A DNA stretch of 64,000 nt from JAIYDJ01 sp031400505 (GTDB taxonomy: Bacteria; Pseudomonadota; Alphaproteobacteria; Rhodobacterales; Rhodobacteraceae), in the NCBI GenBank assembly GCA_031400505.1, contig JANNPZ010000031.1, forward strand, positions 1 through 64,000. The letters run 5' to 3'. The notes beneath the pieces are model-generated. The model worked only from the letters and a program-made list of their open reading frames with translations. It did not search any database and was not told the origin of the DNA. The stretch's first letter is position 1, and every line of letters begins with the position of its first letter. Positions 51,594 through 60,610 of the stretch are shown here, piece by piece. A program made the position numbers and the translations under genes.

Positions 51594-53918
51594 ATGATCG
51601 ACATGGATATTGCCGCGCCTTTGGCTGCGGCTTTGGCGGCCAAGGGCTATGACAGCCTGACGCCGGTGCAGCAGGCCGTTCTGGCGGCGGACGCACAGGG
51701 CCGCGACGCGCTGGTGTCGGCGCAGACCGGGTCGGGCAAGACGGTGGCCTTTGGTATCGCCATTGCCGACCAGTTGCTGCGCGGGGCGGACAAGCTTTTG
51801 TATGCCGACACCCCGATGGCGCTGGTGATCGCACCGACGCGCGAGTTGGCGCTGCAGGTCGCACGAGAGTTGGAGTGGCTTTACGCGCAGGCCGGGGCGC
51901 AGATTGCGACTTGTGTGGGGGGCATGGATTACCGGACCGAAAAGCGAAGCCTCGATCGCGGCGCGCATATCGTCGTCGGCACTCCGGGCCGGTTGCGTGA
52001 CCATATCGAGCGCAAGTCGCTGGACTTGTCGGGCCTGCGCGCCGCCGTTCTGGACGAGGCGGACGAGATGCTCGACCTCGGCTTCCGCGAGGATCTGGAG
52101 TTCATTCTGGGCGCGGCCCCGGCGGAACGTCGCACGCTGATGTTCTCGGCCACCGTGTCGAAGGAAATCGCGACGCTGGCGCGGGATTTCCAGAACGATG
52201 CGCTGCGCATCCAGACCCAAGGCGAGGCGCGTCAGCACGTTGATATCGAGTACCAGGCGATGTCGGTGGCGGTGCGCGACCGCGAGCATGCGATTTTCAA
52301 CACGCTGCGGTTTCACGATGCCAAGACCGCGCTGGTCTTCTGCAAGACGCGGGCGAATGTAAACACGCTGATGGCGCGGATGGGGAACCGCGGGTTTCAG
52401 GTGGTGGCGCTGTCCGGCGAGTTGAGCCAGCAAGAGCGCACCCATGCGTTGCAGGCGTTGCGCGATGGGCGCGCGCGGGTTTGTGTGGCGACCGATGTGG
52501 CCGCACGCGGGATCGACCTGCCGGGTCTGGAGTTGGTGATCCATGCCGATCTGCCGTCGAACAGCGAAACGCTGCTGCACCGGTCGGGGCGGACAGGGCG
52601 GGCGGGCAACAAGGGCGTGTCCGCGCTGATCGTGGTGCCGGCCGAGTTCAAGAAGGCGCAAAGGTTGCTTCAGGGGGCCAAGGTCGTGGCCGAATGGATC
52701 AAGCCGCCGTCGGCTGACGAGGTTCTTGCCCGCGACGACATGCGCCTTTTGGACCATCCTGCGCTGCAGGCCGGGATGGGCGGCGAGGCCGCGATGGCCG
52801 ATGCGCTGCTCTCGCAGTTCGGGGCACCCGTGGTGGCTGCGGCATTCGTGCGGCTGTGGCGCGACGGGCGGGCGGCGCCGGATGTGCTGTCGGATCAGGT
52901 CATTCCATCGGCTGCTGCCATGGCACCGCGCGAACGCGGAGAGTTTGGTGCATCGGTCTGGTATTCGCTGTCGGTGGGCCGGGCAGGGCGGGCCGAGGCG
53001 CGCTGGCTTTTGCCCAAGATCTGCGATGCGGGTGGCATCACCAAGGATGCCATCGGTGCAATCCGGGTACAGGAAGACCGCACTTTTGTTCAGATTGCCG
53101 CCGACAAGGTGGGCAAGTTCGGCGCGCATCTGGAACTTGAAAGCGGCGTGACGATGGACCGTCTGCCCGGCGAGCCGGATCTGGACCGCCCCGAGCGTGC
53201 GCCGCGCAGAACGACGCCACGCGACACGACACCGCGCGACACGACACCACGCGACACGACACCACGCGAAGTTGCCCCGCCTGCACCGCGTGCCGAGGTT
53301 AGCCGTCCCGCCTATGTGCCAAAACCGCCGCGCGTGGTCGAGGATGATCCGGTTGCCGTGGTGCCAGTCTCCCCTCGCACGAGGTCGGACGACGAAGCGC
53401 GCCCTGCCGCCGAAACCCCGCGCAAGCCCTATGTCAAACGCGACGAAGCTGACGCGCCCCGCAAGCCCTATGTCAAACGCGACGAGGCTGCCGCCCCGCG
53501 CAAGGCTTATGTCAAGCGTGAAGACGATGCCGCCCCGCGCAAGGCCTATGTCAAGCGTGAAGACGGTGCCGCCCCGCGCAAGGCCTATGTCAAACGCGAC
53601 GATGCGGAACCGGCGCGCAAGCCCTATGCACCCCGCCCGCAAGCGGATGCGCCAAAACCGCGCTGGACGCCAAAATCGGATGGGCCAAAGTTGGATGCGC
53701 CCGCGCGTGCCCGCTCGGCAGGGTTCAAATCCCATGGCGCCGCCGAAGGCAAACCAGCGCGTTCCGGTGGTTTCAAGTCGCACGCCGCCGAGGGAAAGAC
53801 CTTTGCCCGACCGGCCGACGGCAAGACTTTCGCCAAACCAGCGCGCGCCAAACCTGCGGCTGTGCGGGTCGATGCCAAAGACACGTCAAAGCGTTTCGTG
53901 CCGCCAAAGAAAAAGTGA
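51594..53918 (+). CDS. DEAD-box RNA helicase (DeaD/CsdA-like) with repetitive basic tail
   Basis: A 774-residue helicase: Q-motif region, AQTGSGKT, PTRELA, TPGR, DEAD in LDEADEML, SAT, and HRSGRTGRAG. A DbpA-type RNA-binding domain follows around residues 440-525. The tail beyond residue 530 is low complexity: TTPRD repeated four times (540-559), then five and a half copies of a 13-residue PRKPYVKRDEA-like unit (609-680), then Lys/Arg/Ala-rich sequence. Tails of this kind bind RNA or drive condensation. ATG 51594 (or 51591) follows GGGAAG. Ribosome assembly or cold adaptation is the usual role. Confidence 0.93.
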   Translation: MIDMDIAAPLAAALAAKGYDSLTPVQQAVLAADAQGRDALVSAQTGSGKTVAFGIAIADQLLRGADKLLYADTPMALVIAPTRELALQVARELEWLYAQAGAQIATCVGGMDYRTEKRSLDRGAHIVVGTPGRLRDHIERKSLDLSGLRAAVLDEADEMLDLGFREDLEFILGAAPAERRTLMFSATVSKEIATLARDFQNDALRIQTQGEARQHVDIEYQAMSVAVRDREHAIFNTLRFHDAKTALVFCKTRANVNTLMARMGNRGFQVVALSGELSQQERTHALQALRDGRARVCVATDVAARGIDLPGLELVIHADLPSNSETLLHRSGRTGRAGNKGVSALIVVPAEFKKAQRLLQGAKVVAEWIKPPSADEVLARDDMRLLDHPALQAGMGGEAAMADALLSQFGAPVVAAAFVRLWRDGRAAPDVLSDQVIPSAAAMAPRERGEFGASVWYSLSVGRAGRAEARWLLPKICDAGGITKDAIGAIRVQEDRTFVQIAADKVGKFGAHLELESGVTMDRLPGEPDLDRPERAPRRTTPRDTTPRDTTPRDTTPREVAPPAPRAEVSRPAYVPKPPRVVEDDPVAVVPVSPRTRSDDEARPAAETPRKPYVKRDEADAPRKPYVKRDEAAAPRKAYVKREDDAAPRKAYVKREDGAAPRKAYVKRDDAEPARKPYAPRPQADAPKPRWTPKSDGPKLDAPARARSAGFKSHGAAEGKPARSGGFKSHAAEGKTFARPADGKTFAKPARAKPAAVRVDAKDTSKRFVPPKKK
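53211..53270 (+). repeat. Four tandem 15-bp repeats (TTPRD) in the helicase gene
   Basis: Copies start at 53211, 53226, 53241 and 53256. The two last differ only at the final base, indicating recent duplication by slippage. Being multiples of three they preserve the frame. Confidence 0.9.
53418..53633 (+). repeat. Tandem 39-bp repeats (13-residue unit) in the helicase gene
   Basis: Units begin at about 53418, 53457, 53496, 53535 and 53574, with a partial copy from 53613. Each encodes (P/A)RK(P/A)YVKR followed by an acidic DEA or ED spacer. The third and fourth copies are nearly identical in bases, so copy number may vary between strains. Confidence 0.88.
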
Positions 53919-53928
53919 TCCTGCAATC

Positions 53929-53950
53929 AGCCCGGCGCTATGGCCGGGCT
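53929..53950. terminator. Hairpin between convergent helicase and cysQ-like genes
   Basis: AGCCCGGC (53929-53936) pairs with GCCGGGCT (53943-53950) around a six-base loop. It lies 10 bases after the helicase stop and about 45 bases after the cysQ-like stop on the other strand. There is no clear U-tract on either side, so termination is likely but may need Rho. Confidence 0.55.
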
Positions 53951-53995
53951 GCCTGTGAATCGCAATGTCCTTTGCGGTGAACGCGCAACGTTGCA

Positions 53996-54802
53996 TCACA
54001 GACCCTTGCGCGGAGCCAATCGCGTCACAAGCCCGTCGTGCAATTGTGCCGGGGCGACAAGCAATCCATCGGACTGCGGCTGCGGTCTGTTGAAGCGCAT
54101 GACATCGCCATGACGATCTGTGACCCTTGCCCCCGCTCTGTCAGCGATCAAGCTGCCGGCGGCAATGTCCCATTCCCAGGTCGGGCGCAGCGTCAGCAAG
54201 GCATCTGCGGTGCCTTCGGCCACCAGACACATCCGGTTGGCCAACGAGGGACGAAACAAGCGTCTGGTCGCCGGTGGTACGCCAATCCAATGCTCTGCAT
54301 CAAGATTTGCCTTCGCGGTCATCAGCGTGGCGCCTTCGGGGTCGGCGCGGTCAGACGCCGCAATCGGGGCTTGATCCCGAACCGCAGGGGTGAGGGCCGT
54401 TGCTGTGTAAAGCCGGTTCTTGGCTGGCAGATAGACCACAGCCGCCACAACCCGACCATGGCGCGCAATGGCGAGCGAGTGGCAAAAGCCCGCGTCATTG
54501 TCGATGAAGGCGCGGGTCCCGTCGATTGGATCTATTATGAATACGTGTTCACACAGCAGGCGCGCATGGCCGTCGGGGGATTCCTCGGATAGCCAGCCAT
54601 AGTCGCGGCGGGCGCTGCGCAAGGCGCTTTCGAGCATGTCGTTGACTGCAAGATCGGCTTCTGTCACTGGACCTTGGCCATTGCCCTTGTCCCAAACCTT
54701 CGGTGCGTTTCCCCAATACTGAAGGGCGATCTTTCCGGCGCGGTGGGCGGCGTCAACCAGCAGGATCAGGTCTTCGGCCAGTCCCGGATCATTTTCCGGC
54801 AA
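53996..54802 (-). CDS. Inositol-monophosphatase-family phosphatase, CysQ-like
   Basis: A 268-residue FIG-superfamily magnesium phosphatase. It has GPVTEADLAVND, LSEESPD, the metal motif DPIDGTRAFI and the C-terminal WEWDIAAGSLIADRAGA. In this position alphaproteobacterial genomes usually carry a 3'(2'),5'-bisphosphate nucleotidase-like gene, so PAP removal is plausible; inositol or histidinol phosphate are alternatives. The first 14 bases overlap the end of pmbA, indicating coupling. Confidence 0.87.
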   Translation of the reverse strand: MPENDPGLAEDLILLVDAAHRAGKIALQYWGNAPKVWDKGNGQGPVTEADLAVNDMLESALRSARRDYGWLSEESPDGHARLLCEHVFIIDPIDGTRAFIDNDAGFCHSLAIARHGRVVAAVVYLPAKNRLYTATALTPAVRDQAPIAASDRADPEGATLMTAKANLDAEHWIGVPPATRRLFRPSLANRMCLVAEGTADALLTLRPTWEWDIAAGSLIADRAGARVTDRHGDVMRFNRPQPQSDGLLVAPAQLHDGLVTRLAPRKGL

Positions 54803-56132
54803 GGGTCATCCCTTCGATCAGGATCGATGGAACCCGGGTGGCAAGATGCGCTCGCGCGTCGTTGGCGGGAATGATCCGCAACAGCATGTCCCGCAGATTG
54901 CCTGCGATGGTACATTCATTTACCGGATACTGGACCACGCCGTTTTGCACCCAGAACCCGGACGCCCCGCGCGAATAATCCCCGGTTGTCGGGTTGATCG
55001 TGGAACCCATCATCGACGTGACCAACAGCCCGGTCCCCATGTCCCGGATCAGATCGCCGCGCGAGGCGGTACCCTGTGTCAGGTCGATGTTCGACGTCGA
55101 AGGCGTGGGTGGCGACGACGTAGAGCGGGACGCACTTGCGGTCGAGGCCATTCCCAACTGCCGCCCTGTTGAAAGATCCAGGGTCCAGCCGGTCAGGACG
55201 CCATCCTGCACGATCATCCGCCGCTGTGAAGGCAAGCCTTCACCATCGAACGGGCGCGAGCCTGAAATGCGCGGGCGATGCGGGTCTTCGATGACCGACA
55301 GGCCGGTTGGCAAAATCTGGGTCCCCAAGGCGTCGCGCAGCCAGCTTGATCCGCGCGCCACCGATGCGCCGTTCACCGCCGACAGCAGGTGACCGATCAG
55401 CGACGACGAAATGCGTTCGTCAAACAGCACCGTATAGGTGCCGGTGACGGGGCGCGTCGCCCCGGCGCGGGACAGCGCGCGCGCGGCGGCGAGGCTGCCG
55501 ATTTCGGCGGCATCCGGCATGTCGGCGGACCAGATGCGCCCCTCGCCCGCCCAGTCACGCTCCATTTCCGTGCCCGTGCCGGTGAACGCAACGGCTGACA
55601 AGCTGTGCGATGTGCGTGCGTAGCCGCCGGAAAAGCCGTTCGATGTGGCAAGGTGCAGGGTGCGCTGTGAATACCCTGCCGAGGCTTCGACTTGCGTGAT
55701 CCCGTCATGGGCCTTTGCGGCGTCTTCCGCGATGCGGGCGTTGTGCTCCAGCGTGGCCGCAGAAGGTTCCGGTCCGGGATCTGCCAATTCATAGGCTGCT
55801 AGGTGCCAGTGCTGCGCGAGTTGTTCGCGTTCGGCAAGGCCGGCATAGGCATCGGCGGGCGCTTCGCGTGCCATTGCCACGGCACGTTCGGCCAATCGAG
55901 CGAAAGTTGCTGGCGACACGTCAGAGGCCGAAACGCAGGCCTGCCGCCCGCCGATCAGCACGCGCAGTCCCACCTCGGTCGCCTCAGACCGCTCTGCCTG
56001 TTCCAGCTTGCCGGCGCGGATGTCGATCGATACCGAGGTTCCCGCAACCGCCAGCGCATCCGCTGTCTCTGCCCCCGCACTGCGGGCGGCTTCAAGCAGA
56101 GCGGCAGTCAGGACGTCTAGCGATGCGGTCAT
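54789..56132 (-). CDS. pmbA: TldD/PmbA (TldE) family metalloprotease subunit
   Basis: A 447-residue TldE/PmbA subunit. N-terminal region with DIRAGKLEQAERSEATEVGLRV, a central SNGFSGGYARTSHSLSAVAF and the C-terminal GASGFWVQNGVVQYPVNECTIAGN are all typical. PmbA lacks the HExxxH zinc motif, which is on the partner TldD, not present in this window. The heterodimer processes microcin precursors and degrades CcdA in E. coli. AAGGA lies seven bases before ATG 56132. Confidence 0.92.
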   Translation of the reverse strand: MTASLDVLTAALLEAARSAGAETADALAVAGTSVSIDIRAGKLEQAERSEATEVGLRVLIGGRQACVSASDVSPATFARLAERAVAMAREAPADAYAGLAEREQLAQHWHLAAYELADPGPEPSAATLEHNARIAEDAAKAHDGITQVEASAGYSQRTLHLATSNGFSGGYARTSHSLSAVAFTGTGTEMERDWAGEGRIWSADMPDAAEIGSLAAARALSRAGATRPVTGTYTVLFDERISSSLIGHLLSAVNGASVARGSSWLRDALGTQILPTGLSVIEDPHRPRISGSRPFDGEGLPSQRRMIVQDGVLTGWTLDLSTGRQLGMASTASASRSTSSPPTPSTSNIDLTQGTASRGDLIRDMGTGLLVTSMMGSTINPTTGDYSRGASGFWVQNGVVQYPVNECTIAGNLRDMLLRIIPANDARAHLATRVPSILIEGMTLAGK

Positions 56133-56326
56133 GGGGGGTTCCTTGGGCAAACGGGAAATCCCCGTATACCTGCAAGTTGACGGTTTCGCGGCGGAATTCA
56201 AGGGCAGGCAAACCATCTGCGGCAGTCGCACGCGGCGTGTCCAAAACCGGCGCATGAACGAACGCGCTGGAACCGCCTTGCTGCTACACGCCCCCCGGGC
56301 TGTTTTTCCAGGGGGCCAGTTGCGTT

Positions 56327-57853
56327 CTACTGCAAGCGCTGGCCGTTGGCGTAAAAGCCTTTGTCCTTGAATTCCAGCGTCGAGGTCAGCTCGTCCGGAG
56401 TGGCGCCCGGGTTTGCGAACATGCTGATCATCAATCGGGCACCATTCGCGTCATCCTCGGTCACCAGACCCATGGCCACCAGCTTGTCAAGCAGCACATT
56501 CCCGCCCACCAGCTTCAGGTCAAGTTTGCCGGTCGGGGTGGGCATGCCGTCAAAGGTCACCAGATCGGTATTGTCAAAGGTGAACGCGCCGGCGCCCGTC
56601 AGTTCTGCTCCGGCCACTTTCGCGCGAAGTTCGGTCACATCCAACGCGTGAAACTCACCCGGTGCGCCTTCACCCAATGCGGCCATCGCGGCCTCGTCCA
56701 GCAGATCCGTCGTCAACACGACCTTGCCCTTGGCGTCTACAACGAGGGTAGCCGGATCATGCGGAAGATTGCCGGCAGGGTCGAGCATGCCCCACAATTC
56801 GTCTGACACCGAAAGATCGACGATTCTGGTCAGAATAGCGAAGTCGCGCAGGTCCGGCGACGCCAGCAGCGGCATCGACAGGTTCATCGCGATCTCTTGG
56901 TAAGACAACTTGAACTCGGGGAACGGAATCTCTGGCCCGCTCATCGTCACGGTGGTGCCCGTTCCGTCGACACTGTAGTCGACGCCGCTTGCGTCCATCG
57001 ACAGGTTCACCCCCCCACCGGTTGCCGTGGCCGCGATCTTGGATGGACCAGCGACGTCGGTGACGTCGATCACGAAATCAAACGCGCCATGCGTAAATCC
57101 GCCAGAGATGGCCGTACCCGCCTTCAGCGCTTCGGAAAAGTTGACCCCGACAAGTGAAAGCCCACCCAGATCAACGCCATACGACACGGCGAGATCGGCA
57201 ATAGTTCCGATCATTTGCAGATCGTTCTGGGTTTCGGGATCTTTGGCCTGAACGCTCATCGCAAAGGTTTCCGTGCCGAAGTCGACGTCGATCCGCTTGT
57301 CGTCTGCCGGACCGGCAACCAGATAGGTACCCAATACGGTAGACAGCGTCGCCTCGAAAGCCACATCCGCGGGTTCAAGACCCGCGACTTCGACTGACTC
57401 GAGCTTTATGCCAACGGTCGGGGCTTCAACGGCATAGGTTGTCTCGGCGGTGGTGCCGCTCACGGTCGTCAACATGCCGGGCTGATCGACCGCAATCGTG
57501 AACGCGCTTGCCGTGGCGCCTTCAATACCAGGAGTTGCGGGAACTTCGACCTTCATCACATAGCTGTCGGACATCGTGATGTTGACCGTGCCGTCGCCAT
57601 TGTCGGCAAAGAGCACCTCTGCGATGGTGATATCGACCACCGCGTCGTCCTGATCCTGCACAATCGACAGGTCCGTCACAACCAGCGTGTCGCCATCGCG
57701 TTCAGCAGACGCGGCGGTCATGGTTTGGCCGTATCCTGCCGACAGATCCTGCCAGTTCTGCCAGATTTCCTCTGGGGTGATGTCTGCGAGAGCGGCGCTC
57801 GCAGAGAGGAGCGCCGCTACGGCGGTTGTTCCGGAGAGATACCATTTTGTCAC
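56327..57853 (-). CDS. DUF2125 protein, exported
   Basis: A 508-residue protein with a signal peptide (GTTAVAALLSASAALA) and a long beta-rich body rich in Asp, Thr, Val and Gly, recognisable as DUF2125. It starts at GTG 57853 with AAGG about eight bases upstream; the in-frame Met further upstream would put the signal peptide in the interior. Probably periplasmic or outer-membrane associated; function unknown. It is divergent from the SDR gene across 122 bases. A GC-rich stem at 56290-56315 follows its stop. Confidence 0.85.
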   Translation of the reverse strand: MTKWYLSGTTAVAALLSASAALADITPEEIWQNWQDLSAGYGQTMTAASAERDGDTLVVTDLSIVQDQDDAVVDITIAEVLFADNGDGTVNITMSDSYVMKVEVPATPGIEGATASAFTIAVDQPGMLTTVSGTTAETTYAVEAPTVGIKLESVEVAGLEPADVAFEATLSTVLGTYLVAGPADDKRIDVDFGTETFAMSVQAKDPETQNDLQMIGTIADLAVSYGVDLGGLSLVGVNFSEALKAGTAISGGFTHGAFDFVIDVTDVAGPSKIAATATGGGVNLSMDASGVDYSVDGTGTTVTMSGPEIPFPEFKLSYQEIAMNLSMPLLASPDLRDFAILTRIVDLSVSDELWGMLDPAGNLPHDPATLVVDAKGKVVLTTDLLDEAAMAALGEGAPGEFHALDVTELRAKVAGAELTGAGAFTFDNTDLVTFDGMPTPTGKLDLKLVGGNVLLDKLVAMGLVTEDDANGARLMISMFANPGATPDELTSTLEFKDKGFYANGQRLQ

Positions 57854-57975
57854 AATGCGACCTTTCGCGCTGAAATTTTGCAAGAGCAACATCCCTTGAC
57901 TGACCATTTGGGTCAAGGGTTTCCGTTGCGGGGTTGGAAGCGGTAACAGGAAACGTGAACTGACAGGAGACGGCG

Positions 57976-58716
57976 ATGCAGGGCAAGGTTGTGGTGATCA
58001 CCGGGGCAAGCCGGGGCATCGGGGCTGCGGCGGCGCGGGTGTTTGCCGATGCCGGCGCGCAGGTGGCATTGCTTGCGCGCAGCACAGATGCGATCGGGGC
58101 GCTGGCAGACGAGGTTGGCGGCATCGCGCTGGCGTGTGACGTTGGCGATTGGGGGCACGTAGTTGCTGCGGTCGAGGCGGTCGAAACGCGGTTCGGGCAG
58201 ATCGATGTGCTGATCAACAACGCAGGCGTGATCGAGCCGATTGCACGCCTTGCAGATGCAGACCCTACGGCCTGGGGCCGGTCGGTGGACATCAATCTGA
58301 AGGGCGTCTTTCACGGCTGCCGCGCGGCGGTACCGGTGATGAAACGGCAAGGATCCGGGACGATCATCAACCTGTCGTCCGGCGCGGCCTATAGCCCGCT
58401 GGAGGGGTGGTCGGCCTATTGTGCCGCCAAGGCCGGGGCGCTGATGCTGACTCGTGCGCTGCACCACGAAGAGGGGACTTGGGGTTTGCGGGTGCTGGGG
58501 CTTTCGCCCGGCACGGTGGCAACCGAGATGCAGGTCAAGATCAAGGCGAGCGGGATCAACCCGGTGTCGGACCTTGACCCGTCGGTGCATATCCCGGCGG
58601 ATTGGCCGGCGCGGGCGCTGTTGTGGATGTGCGGGCCGGGGGCGGACCCGTGGTTGGGCGAAGATGTAAAGCTGCGCGACGAAGCGGTGCGGCGGGCGGC
58701 GGGGTTGGTCCTATGA
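57976..58716 (+). CDS. Short-chain dehydrogenase/reductase
   Basis: A 246-residue classical SDR: cofactor motif TGASRGIG near residue 10, NNAG around 86, and the catalytic Ser and Tyr-x-x-x-Lys in SSGAAYSPLEGWSAYCAAK. The Arg after the glycine motif and the absence of an Asp at the end of strand two (ALLARS) favour NADP. The substrate is unknown. AGGAG lies before the ATG. It is first in an overlapping four-gene operon. Confidence 0.92.
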   Translation: MQGKVVVITGASRGIGAAAARVFADAGAQVALLARSTDAIGALADEVGGIALACDVGDWGHVVAAVEAVETRFGQIDVLINNAGVIEPIARLADADPTAWGRSVDINLKGVFHGCRAAVPVMKRQGSGTIINLSSGAAYSPLEGWSAYCAAKAGALMLTRALHHEEGTWGLRVLGLSPGTVATEMQVKIKASGINPVSDLDPSVHIPADWPARALLWMCGPGADPWLGEDVKLRDEAVRRAAGLVL

Positions 58717-59321
58717 TCGAGGTTGTCGATGAAGGCAGGCTGCGGCGGATCACGATTGCCCGGGCCGACAAGGCGAATGCGCTGACGGGCGGGATGCTGG
58801 CGGCGCTGGAGGCGGCGTATCTGGGCGCAACCGGTGCGTCAGCGGTGATCCTGACGGGGGCAGGAAAGGTGTTTTCGGCAGGGGCCGATCTGGAAGAGAT
58901 GCGGGCGGGGTTGGGGGGTGATCCGGTTTGGGGCCGCGTGTCGTCGGCCATCGCCGGTTTTCCCGGGCTGACGATTGCCGCGTTGAACGGCACGCTGGCC
59001 GGGGGGGCGTTCGGGCTGGCGCTCGCCTGCGATCTGCGTCTGGCCGTGCCAGGGGCTGCCTTCTTTTACCCCGTGATGCGGCTGGGCTATCTGCCGCAAC
59101 CGGCGGACCCCAAACGCTTGGCGGCCCTGACGGGCCCTTCGCGCGCAGCGATGATCCTGCTGGGGGGCGCGCGGATTGATGCCGCCGAGGCGCTGGCCTG
59201 GGGCTTGGTGGACCGGGTGGTCGAGCCGGACGAGCTGATGGCGCAGGCGATGGTGCTGGCACAGGATGCCCTGGCGGCTGACCCTTCGCATGTTGCGGCG
59301 ATCAAGGGGATGCTGCGATGA
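58713..59321 (+). CDS. Crotonase-fold (enoyl-CoA hydratase/isomerase-like) protein lacking both hydratase glutamates
   Basis: A 202-residue crotonase-fold protein with the oxyanion-hole segments FSAGADLEEM and NGTLAGGAFGLALACDLRLA. It is about 55 residues shorter than usual at the C-terminus. The positions of the two catalytic Glu residues of enoyl-CoA hydratase read Val (FYPVMRLG) and Met (AAMILLGG), judged by eye against the rat enzyme. Hydration is therefore unlikely; an isomerase, hydrolase or non-catalytic role fits better. ATGA overlap with the SDR. Confidence 0.82.
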   Translation: MIEVVDEGRLRRITIARADKANALTGGMLAALEAAYLGATGASAVILTGAGKVFSAGADLEEMRAGLGGDPVWGRVSSAIAGFPGLTIAALNGTLAGGAFGLALACDLRLAVPGAAFFYPVMRLGYLPQPADPKRLAALTGPSRAAMILLGGARIDAAEALAWGLVDRVVEPDELMAQAMVLAQDALAADPSHVAAIKGMLR

Positions 59322-60610
59322 CGCTGGCGGAACGGATACAGGGCTATGCCGGGCAGGGGTTGGAGATTGCGCTGGGCTGGCTGTCGTCACCTGCCGCATG
59401 GTCGCAGTTTGCGCTGTTGGCGGTGGCCTATCTTGCGGCGCGGGTGATTGCGGGGCGTATCGTACCAATGGCGCAGCGTCTGCTGACCCCCGCCGAGGGC
59501 AAGGCGGGGTTGCTGGCCGACGCGCTGCGGTTCGCGCTGGGGTTCCTGCCGCTGGTGCTGCCGCTGCTGGCCTATGCGCTGACGGCGGGGGGCGAGGAGG
59601 TGACGCGGTCGCTCTTTGGCTCGGGCGAGGTGATTGCCTTTGGCAAGCGGGTGTTCCTGTTTCTGGCGGCGCGGGTTTTCGTGCGCGATGTGTTGACGGA
59701 AGGGTTTTTGCGCCTGCTTGGCCGCTATGTGCTGATCCCGGTGGCGGCGCTTTATGCGCTGGGCCTGCTGGATGTGGTGACGCTGCGGCTGGAGGAAACC
59801 GTGGTGGCGCTGGGCAACATCCGGTTTTCGGCGCTGTCGCTGATCCGGGGCGCGATTGCCGGGGCGTTGCTGTTCTGGCTCGGGTCGTGGTCGAACCGGC
59901 AAAGCGCCGATTACATCAAGGCGCAGGCCGAATTGCGCCCCGCGACGCGCGAGTTGGCGGTCAAGGCGGCGGAAGTTGCGATCTTTGGCGCGGCATTTTT
60001 GTTGTTGATGTCGATCATGGGGATCGACCTGACAGCGGTGGCGGTTCTGGGCGGCGCGCTGGGTGTCGGGATCGGTTTGGGTTTGCAGCAGATTGCCGCG
60101 AACTTTGTGTCGGGGATCATCCTGTTGATCGAGGGGCAGACGACCGTTGGCGATTATGTCGAGCTAGACGGCGGCGAGCGGGGTACGATTGTCAAGATGA
60201 CGGCGCGGGCCTGTGTTCTTGAGACGTTCGACGGGCGCTGGATCGTGGTGCCGAACGAGCATTTCATCACCACGCGGGTGGTGAACTACTCCGATCAGGG
60301 GTCGGCCAACCGCTATGAGGCGCTGTTTTCGGTCAGCTATGAGACCGAAATCAACAAGGTGCCCGCGCTGATCGAGGCGGCCGTGGGGGCGCTGCCGTTC
60401 GTGCTGCAATCCCCCGATGGGCCGGATTGCGAGTTGCGTAGTTTTGGCGAAAGCAGTGTCGATTTCGCGGTGGAATACTGGGTTGCGGGGATTGACGACG
60501 GCAAGAACAAATACGGCTCTCCGGTGCTGTTTGCGATCTGGAACGCGCTGAAGGCGGAAGGGATCGAGATGCCCTATCCGCACCGGGTGGTCGAACTGCG
60601 CAATGCTTGA
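59318..60610 (+). CDS. MscS-family mechanosensitive ion channel
   Basis: A 430-residue membrane protein with about five transmembrane segments, then the pore helix region VLGGALGVGIGLGLQQIAANFVSG, with the Gly/Ala packing typical of MscS TM3. The beta-domain contains VGDYVEL, IVVPNEHF and TTRVVNYS. It should release solutes on hypo-osmotic shock. ATGA overlap with the crotonase-like gene and an 8-base overlap with the flavoprotein gene. Confidence 0.9.
   Translation: MTLAERIQGYAGQGLEIALGWLSSPAAWSQFALLAVAYLAARVIAGRIVPMAQRLLTPAEGKAGLLADALRFALGFLPLVLPLLAYALTAGGEEVTRSLFGSGEVIAFGKRVFLFLAARVFVRDVLTEGFLRLLGRYVLIPVAALYALGLLDVVTLRLEETVVALGNIRFSALSLIRGAIAGALLFWLGSWSNRQSADYIKAQAELRPATRELAVKAAEVAIFGAAFLLLMSIMGIDLTAVAVLGGALGVGIGLGLQQIAANFVSGIILLIEGQTTVGDYVELDGGERGTIVKMTARACVLETFDGRWIVVPNEHFITTRVVNYSDQGSANRYEALFSVSYETEINKVPALIEAAVGALPFVLQSPDGPDCELRSFGESSVDFAVEYWVAGIDDGKNKYGSPVLFAIWNALKAEGIEMPYPHRVVELRNA

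Noticed and set aside
53418..53633. CRISPR-like direct repeats
   Set aside because: The 39-bp units are contiguous, in frame, degenerate at third positions and encode the helicase tail; there are no spacers and no cas genes.
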